Part shown: positions 1 through 5,190 of the stretch, one piece after another
Numbering within the stretch: position 1 is the first letter of the stretch
How the letters are laid out: each line of letters begins with the position of its first letter
Assembly: GCA_051009015.1 (NCBI GenBank)
Contig: JBPCWZ010000085.1
Coordinates: 1 to 11,024 of the forward strand
DNA: 11,024 nucleotides
Source: JAHRAH01 sp051009015
Lineage (GTDB): Bacteria > Pseudomonadota > Gammaproteobacteria > Tethybacterales > Persebacteraceae
Direction of reading: 5' to 3'
Program-made: the position numbers and the translations under genes
The notes under the pieces: generated by a model
Database searches by the model: none
Told to the model about the DNA's origin: nothing
Seen by the model: only the letters and a program-made list of their open reading frames with translations

Positions 1-197
1 AGCACGGGGCAACGCCCCGTGACGGCATTTCAATTTAATCAAGCCCTGAAGGGGCGTCCCATTCTTTTGCAGGGCAAAGCCCGGCAAAAACACAAACACA
101 ACCCCCCGCCTGTTTGACATTCCCCGCCGCCGTTTTCGGTCGCCCTTTCAGGGCTTGTTTGTTTAATACGCCGATTCACGGGGCGTTGCCCCGTGCT
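1..197. repeat. Nested inverted-repeat element, two arms
   Basis: Bases 1-22 and 176-197 are exact reverse complements (22 of 22). Each arm is itself a hairpin with an 8-bp CACGGGGC/GCCCCGTG stem and a 3-nt loop (3-21 and 177-195). Inside them, 41-56 and 141-156 are also reverse complements with one mismatch in 16. The spacers between outer and inner repeats are 18 and 19 nt, so the two ends have matching architecture. This looks like a small non-coding palindromic element (MITE- or BIME-like). There is no transposase and no target duplication can be judged, because the element begins at the window edge. Confidence 0.7.
65..89. repeat. Imperfect palindrome in the centre of the element
   Basis: TTTTGC (65-70) pairs with GCAAAA (84-89), followed by an A/G mismatch and GGGC (72-75) pairing with GCCC (79-82) around an AAA loop. 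The T-run lies on the 5' arm and the A-run on the 3' arm, the reverse of an intrinsic terminator, so it is recorded as a structural palindrome only. Confidence 0.5.
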
Positions 198-223
198 ATG
201 ACCATGTCGCCCTTTCAGGGCTT
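140..223 (+). repeat. Direct repeat of a CCCTTTCAGGG hairpin
   Basis: A 17-nt sequence, TCGCCCTTTCAGGGCTT, occurs exactly at 140-156 and again at 207-223. Each copy folds into a 5-bp GCCCT/AGGGC stem with a TTC loop. The first copy doubles as the inner arm of the nested inverted-repeat element and the second lies just outside it. Confidence 0.7.
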
Positions 224-226
224 TTA
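209..226 (+). terminator. Weak terminator-like hairpin with T-run
   Basis: A GCCCT/AGGGC stem (209-213 with 217-221) with a 3-nt loop is followed directly by TTTTAT. The shape fits a weak intrinsic terminator reading rightward, perhaps for a gene left of the window. The stem is only 5 bp and the same hairpin recurs at 142-154, so it may simply be a repeat unit. Confidence 0.3.
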
Positions 227-259
227 TACCGCGCCGCTTTCGCGGCGGTGGTTTAGGAG

Positions 260-279
260 ATTCCCGCTTTCGCGGGAAT
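260..279. repeat. dRS3-like palindrome ATTCCC-N8-GGGAAT
   Basis: The bases read ATTCCCGCTTTCGCGGGAAT, a perfect 8-bp palindrome with a TTTC loop. This matches the ATTCCC-N8-GGGAAT form of the neisserial dRS3 repeat, and similar ATTCCCGC palindromes are scattered in other proteobacterial genomes. The adjacent hairpin at 232-247 shares the 10-nt core CGCTTTCGCG. A match to the pattern does not by itself assign the organism to Neisseriaceae. Confidence 0.65.
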
Positions 280-318
280 GACGAGGGGGCGGGAATGACG
301 GAAGAGGCGGGAATGACG
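272..318 (+). repeat. Three direct copies of GCGGGAATGACG
   Basis: Exact 12-nt copies start at 272, 289 and 307, so spacing is 17 and 18 nt. The first copy is the right half of the dRS3-like palindrome plus its GACG flank; the other two are half-copies without the left arm. A fourth exact copy, inverted, lies at 10462-10473 beyond the far end of the operon. Confidence 0.8.
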
Positions 319-327
319 GGAAAATAG

Positions 328-358
328 TTGGCATTTGGCGGCGTTTATCGGTTAGAAT
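328..358 (+). promoter_or_regulatory. Candidate sigma-70 promoter for tRNA-Arg and perhaps the operon
   Basis: TTGGCA (328-333) differs from the -35 consensus at one base and TAGAAT (353-358) differs from the -10 consensus at one base. The spacer is 19 bp, slightly long. Transcription would begin at about 365-366, right at the mature tRNA 5' end, after a GC-rich discriminator (GGGCGGCG), a feature typical of stable-RNA promoters under stringent control. No terminator is visible between the tRNA and frr, so the same promoter may also feed the operon; that part is inference. Confidence 0.45.
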
Positions 359-366
359 GGGCGGCG

Positions 367-443
367 GCGCCCGTAGCTCAGATGGATAGAGCGTTAGGCT
401 ACGAACCTAAAGGTCGTGAGTTCGAATCTTGCCGGGCGCGCCA
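367..443 (+). tRNA. tRNA-Arg, anticodon ACG
   Basis: A full 77-nt cloverleaf can be drawn. The acceptor stem is GCGCCCG (367-373) with CGGGCGC (433-439), the D stem GCTC/GAGC (376-379, 389-392) and the anticodon stem TTAGG/CCTAA (394-398, 406-410). The loop CTACGAA places anticodon ACG at 401-403, the variable loop is AGGTC, and the T arm is GTGAG-TTCGAAT-CTTGC. The discriminator is G440 and CCA is encoded at 441-443. In bacteria the first anticodon base of tRNA-Arg(ACG) is normally deaminated to inosine by TadA so that it reads CGU, CGC and CGA. frr starts 36 bp downstream. Confidence 0.97.
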
Positions 444-478
444 ATGGGCAAAAACAAACAACGGGGGCAAAGACAACC

Positions 479-1021
479 ATGACAATTGATACCACCAAAA
501 TGGAAAAGACCACCGCTTCTTTGCGGGCGGCGCTTGGCAAAATGCGCTCGGGGCGCGCGCGCCCGGAGATGCTTGACGGCGTTATCGTCCGCGTTTATGG
601 CGCGGAAATGCCGCTCGCGCAAACCGCAACCGTCAGCGTGTCCGATTCGCACACGCTTCTCATCTCCCCGTTTGACAAGCAAAACACCGCCGCCATTGAA
701 AAAGCCGTGCGCGATGCCGATTTGGGCTTGAATCCGGCGGCGCAAGGCGATGTCGTCCGGGTCGGCGTGCCGCCGCTTTCGGAAGAGCGGCGGCGCGAAC
801 TTGTCAAGATAGCGGCGCGCGAAGGCGAGACCGCCCGCGTTGCTATCCGCAATATCCGCCGCCAGATGATAAGCGATGTCAAAAACAGCGTCAAAGAAAA
901 AACCATCGGCGAAGACGAAGGCAAAATGCAGGAGCAGCAAATCGCCAAAGCGGTGGAAGACGCCATCGCCGGCATTGACGCCATCATTGCCGAAAAACGG
1001 CTGGAGTTGATGAACGATTAG
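479..1021 (+). CDS. frr: Ribosome recycling factor
   Basis: RRF works with EF-G to split the post-termination ribosome from mRNA in the cytoplasm. The 180-residue product (E. coli has 185) is collinear with the family: an N-terminal helix containing LGKMRSGRARPEMLDGVIV, a central domain with the ISPFDKQNTAAIEKAVRDADLGLNP region, and the C-terminal helices with ERRRELVKIA and VAIRNIRRQ. The ATG at 479 is chosen because the longer frame, opening with GTG at 416, would begin inside the tRNA T arm. An internal ATG at 500 would trim the first helix. A GGGGG stretch (463-467) is the only SD-like sequence, 11 nt upstream. In many proteobacteria rpsB-tsf-pyrH precede frr; here a tRNA and repeats do. 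Confidence 0.96.
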   Translation: MTIDTTKMEKTTASLRAALGKMRSGRARPEMLDGVIVRVYGAEMPLAQTATVSVSDSHTLLISPFDKQNTAAIEKAVRDADLGLNPAAQGDVVRVGVPPLSEERRRELVKIAAREGETARVAIRNIRRQMISDVKNSVKEKTIGEDEGKMQEQQIAKAVEDAIAGIDAIIAEKRLELMND

Positions 1022-1040
1022 CGCCCCGCCTTCACCATTG

Positions 1041-1739
1041 ATGAAAACGCCGGATGCCGAAGCGCCGCGCCATATTGCGGTTATTATGGACGGCAGCGGC
1101 AGATGGGCGCAACAAAACGGCTTGCCAAGGCTGGAAGGACACCGGCGCGGCTTGGATGCGGCGCGCGAACTGGTGGAAAACTGCCTGCGGCACAACATAG
1201 CCTATTTGACTTTGTTTGCTTTCAGCCGCGAGAACTGGCAGCGCCCTGCCGGGGAAGTATCCGGGCTTATGCGCCTTTTTGCCGGAATGCACAAGTGGCA
1301 AAATAAACTGCTTGATGCGGGCGTGCGCCTGATGTTTATCGGCGAGCGCGGGCGTTTTTCGCCGCAATTGCAAAAGTTGATGACGCAGATGGAAACGGCA
1401 ACTGCCGGCGGCGGCAAGATAACGGTGGTCATCGCCGCCGGATACAGCGGGCAGTGGGATATTTTGCAAGCGGCAAAACAACTCGGCGATGCCGGTTTGG
1501 AATGCAGCGAGGAAAACTTTGCCGCCCGTTTGGCGACGGGGCTTTTGCCGCCGCCGGATTTGCTCATTCGCAGCGGCGGCGAGCAGCGCATTAGCAACTT
1601 TATGCTGTGGCAGTTGTCGTATTCCGAGTTGTATTTTACCGATGTCCTTTGGCCCGATTTTTCCGCCCGCGATTTGCAAACCGCCCTGGACAACTATGCC
1701 GGGCGCGAGCGGCGTTATGGCAGAGTGCGGGATGACTGA
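1041..1739 (+). CDS. uppS: Undecaprenyl diphosphate synthase (cis-prenyltransferase)
   Basis: UppS condenses isopentenyl diphosphate units onto farnesyl diphosphate to make the C55 carrier lipid used for peptidoglycan and O-antigen. The 232-residue product (E. coli 253) shows the family signature near the N terminus (HIAVIMDGSGRWA), with catalytic Asp17 matching E. coli Asp26 and His34 matching His43. It also has FSRENWQRP, the diphosphate-binding RSGGEQRISNF block and SELYFTDVLWPDF. Two conserved places differ from the usual form: Ser19 replaces the Asn of DGNGRW, and AAGYSGQWDI replaces AANYGGRWDI. The start could equally be the TTG at 1038; no clear SD is present, suggesting coupling to frr, whose stop is 19 nt upstream. 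The end overlaps cdsA by 8 bp. Confidence 0.94.
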   Translation: MKTPDAEAPRHIAVIMDGSGRWAQQNGLPRLEGHRRGLDAARELVENCLRHNIAYLTLFAFSRENWQRPAGEVSGLMRLFAGMHKWQNKLLDAGVRLMFIGERGRFSPQLQKLMTQMETATAGGGKITVVIAAGYSGQWDILQAAKQLGDAGLECSEENFAARLATGLLPPPDLLIRSGGEQRISNFMLWQLSYSELYFTDVLWPDFSARDLQTALDNYAGRERRYGRVRDD

Positions 1740-2613
1740 AACAACAAAACGGCTTTTGGTCGCCGTGCCGCTTGTGGCGGTTTTTGGCGGCGTGTTGTAT
1801 GCCGGTCATTGGCTTTTGTGGCTGGTGATTACTCTGGCGGCTGCCGTTGTGGCGGCGGGCGAATGGGGCAAACTTGCAGGTTTGCGCGGGACGGAAAACA
1901 TTGTATACGCCGGTTTGTTTGCCGTGTTGTGCTTGTTTGGCTTTTGGCTTTTGGATTTGTCGCCGGACGGCAAGGCGGCAATTGCAAGTGCCGCAAGTGC
2001 GGATATCGCCGCCGATGGCGCAACTGATACTTTGCCTAAAGCGGGTATGGGCGCGAGTGGTGCATTGTTGGCGGCGGCGTCTGTTTTTTGGGCGGTATGC
2101 GCGCCGTTGTTGTTGCTTGCCGGGGGGCGCAAGTTGCCGAAGTTGCTTTTGCAAGTTGCCGGAATGCTTTTGCTTTTTGTCGCATGGCTGGCGGGGCTTT
2201 TGTTGTTTGCCGCCGATGTCGCCTATCTGGCGGCGGCGGTTTTGCTGGTTGTCATCGCAGACAGCGCCGCCTATTTGTTTGGCAAAGTATTCGGCAAATC
2301 GCCGATGGCATCTTCCGTCAGCCCGGGCAAAACATGGGAAGGGTTTTATGGCGGTTTTGCCGCCGTGTTGTTGTCGGTTGTTATTGCCGGGCGGATGATT
2401 CTTGATGCGCCGATGGCGTGGCTTTTGACGGCGGCTTTTGCGCTAACGGTGCTTTCGGTTATCGGCGATTTGTTTGCTTCGCTGTTGAAACGGCAGGCGG
2501 GCGTCAAAGACAGCGGCGCATTACTCGGCGCGCATGGCGGCGTTATTGACCGGCTTGATGCGATGTTGCCGGTTTTGCCGTGTGCCGCTATGCTCGCCGG
2601 TTTGCCGGCATAG
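1732..2613 (+). CDS. cdsA: Phosphatidate cytidylyltransferase (CDP-diglyceride synthetase)
   Basis: CdsA is an inner-membrane enzyme that converts phosphatidic acid and CTP to CDP-diacylglycerol, the precursor of all bacterial glycerophospholipids. The 293-residue product is highly hydrophobic, with several membrane spans beginning at about residue 7. The C-terminal third carries the complete family signature, S-x-L-K-R-x4-K-D-S-G-x5-H-G-G-x-x-D-R-x-D, read from ASLLKRQAGVKDSG and GAHGGVIDRLD. Upstream lie ADSAAYLFGKVFGK and VSPGKTWEGF, also typical. A loop of about 35 residues rich in Ala and Asp (roughly 83-117) is longer than the E. coli equivalent. The ATG at 1732 overlaps the uppS end by 8 bp; an alternative in-frame ATG is at 1717, and the open frame extends further but lies inside uppS. 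Confidence 0.95.
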   Translation: MTETTKRLLVAVPLVAVFGGVLYAGHWLLWLVITLAAAVVAAGEWGKLAGLRGTENIVYAGLFAVLCLFGFWLLDLSPDGKAAIASAASADIAADGATDTLPKAGMGASGALLAAASVFWAVCAPLLLLAGGRKLPKLLLQVAGMLLLFVAWLAGLLLFAADVAYLAAAVLLVVIADSAAYLFGKVFGKSPMASSVSPGKTWEGFYGGFAAVLLSVVIAGRMILDAPMAWLLTAAFALTVLSVIGDLFASLLKRQAGVKDSGALLGAHGGVIDRLDAMLPVLPCAAMLAGLPA

Positions 2614-2638
2614 ATTAAACCGCAACTGACAACTGACA

Positions 2639-3844
2639 ATGGCGACCATAGCCGGGCATAGTGTTGTAGCGGCGGCAACTTCAACCGCCGCCGATGATTT
2701 GCCAAAACGGCGCGTTTGCGTGCTGGGGGCGACCGGCAGTGTCGGCGGTGCGGCTTTGGATGTTTTGCGCCGCGCCGAAACACCCGCATCGGTCGGCGCG
2801 CTTGTGGCGGGGCAAAACGACAAGGCAATGGCGGCATTATGCCGCGAGTTCAAACCGCAAGCGGCGGTAATGGCAAACGAACAAGCGGCGGCAAGATTGA
2901 AAGAATCCCTGCGCGGCGAGAATATCATCATCGGCGGCGGCGCGCAAGCGGTGCGGGATGTTGCGACCGATGATGCTTATGACACCGTCATCGCCGCATC
3001 ATCCGGCACGAGCGCGGCTTTTGCCGTTTTGGCGGCGGCGCAAGCGGGCAAGCGGCTGCTTTTGGCAAACAAAGAATCGCTGATATTATGCGGCGATATC
3101 ATCGTCAAAGCGGCGCAAGAGAGCGGCGGCGAGTTGCTGCCGATAGACAGCGAGCATTGCGCTTTGTTTGAGTTATTGGACGGCGGCGGCGATTATAAAA
3201 AGTTGTGGCTGACGGCATCGGGCGGTGCGGTGCGCGATATCCCGCCGGACAAACTGATTGATGTCAAACCGGCGGCGGCACTTGCGCATCCGAACTGGAC
3301 GATGGGCGCGAAGATAACGGTGGATTCTTCAACAATGATGAATAAAGCGCTGGAAGTCATTGAAGCATCTGTGCTTTTTGGCGCCGGACCATCGCGCATC
3401 GGCGCGGTTTTGCATCGTCAAAGCACGACGCATGCGCTTGTGGAATATGCCGATGGCAGTATGAAAATGCAGATAGCGGCGGCGGATATGCGCCTGCCGG
3501 TTGCGCGAATGTTGTGCTGGCCCGGGCAGCCGCAAGGGGCGGGCGAAGCGCTTTCGTGGCGGGCGTTGTCGGCGCAAACTTTTGAGGAGCCGGATGCCCG
3601 CCGCTATCCGTGCTTGCAACTTGCATATCGCGCTTTGGCAATGGGCAAGGCGGCGGGGGCTGTTTTGTCGGCGGCGAATGATGTCGCCGTGGGCAGGTTT
3701 TTGCGCGGCGATATACCTTTTACGACCATCGCCCGCATCAATGCCGAAGTGCTGGGGCGGCTTGGCGACGGCGAAAGCGGCGGGACATTGGCGGAGTTGA
3801 TGGCGGCGGATAATGCCGCAAGGCAAATGGCGGAGGCGTTATGA
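2639..3844 (+). CDS. dxr: 1-deoxy-D-xylulose 5-phosphate reductoisomerase
   Basis: DXR catalyses the NADPH-dependent conversion of DXP to MEP, the first committed step of the non-mevalonate isoprenoid pathway, and so supplies precursors for UppS. The 401-residue product has the NADPH motif GATGSVG at 30-36, LLANKESL, the metal-binding LPIDSEH (Asp170, Glu172), the flexible lid HPNWTMG (His217, Trp220) and MMNKALE (Asn235, Lys236, Glu239). Compared with E. coli it has about 20 extra N-terminal residues before the Rossmann fold. A TTG at 2699 is an alternative start giving a more usual length, and no SD is evident before either. Two normally conserved patches differ: HRQSTTH for HPQSxxH and ASGGAVR for xSGGPFR. 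The last 4 bp overlap rseP (ATGA). Confidence 0.94.
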   Translation: MATIAGHSVVAAATSTAADDLPKRRVCVLGATGSVGGAALDVLRRAETPASVGALVAGQNDKAMAALCREFKPQAAVMANEQAAARLKESLRGENIIIGGGAQAVRDVATDDAYDTVIAASSGTSAAFAVLAAAQAGKRLLLANKESLILCGDIIVKAAQESGGELLPIDSEHCALFELLDGGGDYKKLWLTASGGAVRDIPPDKLIDVKPAAALAHPNWTMGAKITVDSSTMMNKALEVIEASVLFGAGPSRIGAVLHRQSTTHALVEYADGSMKMQIAAADMRLPVARMLCWPGQPQGAGEALSWRALSAQTFEEPDARRYPCLQLAYRALAMGKAAGAVLSAANDVAVGRFLRGDIPFTTIARINAEVLGRLGDGESGGTLAELMAADNAARQMAEAL

Positions 3845-5190
3845 CGGTGCTTTTGGCTTTTTGCGCCATTATCGTCATTGCCGTTTTTGTGCATGAGATG
3901 GGGCATTATATTGCGGCGCGTTTTTTTGGCGTGCGGGTGCTGCGTTTTAGCGTGGGTTTTGGTCCCCCGCTTTTGCGCCGGACAGACAAGCACGGGACGG
4001 AATGGGTTTTGGCGCCTTTGCCGCTGGGCGGTTATGTGCAGATGCTGGACGGCGAAACGGCAAAGCAGGGGAGTTTGAAATATAACGAATCGCTGGACGG
4101 CAAAAACAACTTTCAGCGTTTTATCGTTTATGCCGCCGGTCCTTTTGCCAATTTGGTATTGACGGCTTTTCTGGCGGCGGGTTTGGCGATGCATGGCGAG
4201 ATAGGGCTTAAGCCGCAAATCGGCAAAGTTGTCGCCGGGGGCGCGGCGGAACAAACGGGGGCGCGGCGCGGCGATATTATAGACACCATCAACGGCAAGC
4301 CGGTTGTGTTGTGGCGGCAGGCGGCGGAAGAGATGGCATCCGCCGTCATCGGCGGCGAAGATATCCGCTGGACGACGGCAAGCGGCGGGCGTCATTCCAT
4401 TCCCGCCGGCAGGGTTGAAGTCGGTCAATTGGACGAGGGTTTGTTTGCGGCTTTGGGGATGTTTCCCGACCGCAGTTATATTTCGCCAAAGGCGGCGACG
4501 GTTATCGGCGGCGGAGCGGCGGACAAGGCGGGAATGCTGCAGGGCGATATTGTCGTGTTGATTGGCGATGATGTCATTGACGATTGGTCGGATTTGCGCG
4601 CGGCGGTAGCAAAGCGCCCGGGGCAGACCGTGCCTTTGGTTATCTGGCGGGCGGGTGCGGAAGTGCCGGAGATGCGATTGACGGCGACTATTGGCGGGCG
4701 TTTGCGCGGCGGGCGACGCGAAGGGGTTTTGGGCGTTGCGCCGACACTACTGCCGGACAAACTTGCCAAAATGCAGGCGACTTTGCGCTTGGGATTATTT
4801 CCGGCATTGGCGGCGGGGGCGGACAAAAGCACGCGTTATGTGGCAAACACATTTGCCGCATTGCGTCATATCGTCATCGGCAACATATCGCCGGACAACT
4901 TGAGCGGGCCTATCGGCATTGCCATGCATGCCGGGGCGGCGGCGCGCGGCGGGTTGGCGGAGTTTTTGCAATTTTTGGCTTTTATATCGGCGAGTTTGGC
5001 GGCGATTAATCTTTTGCCGCTGCCGCTTTTGGACGGCGGGCAGATGGTAGTGTGTATAATTCAGGCGGCGCGGCGCAAACCTTTGCCGCCGGGTGTTGTG
5101 GCGGCACTCGGCAAGGCGGGCGGTGCTTTGCTTTTGACTCTGATGCTCGGCGTTATTATCAACGACATTCTAAAACTATGGGGCGGCTGA
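3841..5190 (+). CDS. rseP: RseP site-2 intramembrane zinc metalloprotease
   Basis: RseP cleaves membrane-anchored anti-sigma factors (RseA in E. coli) after a first periplasmic cut, switching on the envelope stress response; it also clears leftover signal peptides. At 449 residues it matches the E. coli length (450). The first membrane span contains the zinc site HEMGH (His18, Glu19, His22), followed by the FSVGFGP motif. A second span lies near 97-117. Two tandem PDZ domains occupy roughly 125-205 and 210-300, shown by GAAEQTGARRGDIIDTINGK and GAADKAGMLQGDIVVLIGDD. The third zinc ligand lies in LPLPLLDGG (Asp398) close to the C terminus, before a last span. GGAGG at 3832-3836 is a good but close SD. 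The gene overlaps dxr by 4 bp and bamA by 13 bp. Confidence 0.96.
   Translation: MTVLLAFCAIIVIAVFVHEMGHYIAARFFGVRVLRFSVGFGPPLLRRTDKHGTEWVLAPLPLGGYVQMLDGETAKQGSLKYNESLDGKNNFQRFIVYAAGPFANLVLTAFLAAGLAMHGEIGLKPQIGKVVAGGAAEQTGARRGDIIDTINGKPVVLWRQAAEEMASAVIGGEDIRWTTASGGRHSIPAGRVEVGQLDEGLFAALGMFPDRSYISPKAATVIGGGAADKAGMLQGDIVVLIGDDVIDDWSDLRAAVAKRPGQTVPLVIWRAGAEVPEMRLTATIGGRLRGGRREGVLGVAPTLLPDKLAKMQATLRLGLFPALAAGADKSTRYVANTFAALRHIVIGNISPDNLSGPIGIAMHAGAAARGGLAEFLQFLAFISASLAAINLLPLPLLDGGQMVVCIIQAARRKPLPPGVVAALGKAGGALLLTLMLGVIINDILKLWGG

Larger units (their letters stand above)
1..366. other. Repeat-rich intergenic region without a gene
   Basis: No convincing coding frame was seen here. The stretch is a run of short GC-rich hairpins: 3-21, 43-55, 65-89, 142-154, 177-195, 209-221, 232-247 and 260-279. 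After these come GCGGGAATGACG direct repeats and then a candidate promoter for the tRNA. The density of palindromes resembles REP/BIME or MITE-type intergenic repeats. Whether it is one element or a pile-up of several is not decidable from this window, and it may continue to the left of base 1. Confidence 0.75.

Noticed and set aside
272..318. Possible CRISPR array
   Set aside because: The 12-nt units are too short and the intervals of 5-6 nt are not spacers. The units are decayed copies of a palindromic intergenic repeat.
416..478. GTG start giving a 201-residue RRF
   Set aside because: The extra 21 residues are translated from the tRNA T arm and acceptor stem. The ATG at 479 gives the normal family length.
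407..1198. 263-codon open frame on the minus strand over tRNA-Arg, frr and uppS
   Set aside because: It is antisense to two clear genes and ends in GAPGKIRTHDL, the peptide typically produced by reading the reverse strand of a tRNA-Arg gene. It is a GC-rich shadow frame.
1489..1731. Longer N terminus for CdsA
   Set aside because: The extra stretch is an out-of-frame reading of uppS; CdsA homology starts at the MTETTKRLL segment.
3604..4428. 274-codon minus-strand frame over dxr and rseP
   Set aside because: It is antisense to two well-identified genes, shows no recognisable domain, and such long shadows are expected in GC-rich codon-biased DNA.
5052..5177. ATG giving BamA 42 extra N-terminal residues
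   Set aside because: It lies within the rseP 3' end and would place a non-signal sequence before a clear signal peptide that begins at the ATG at 5178.
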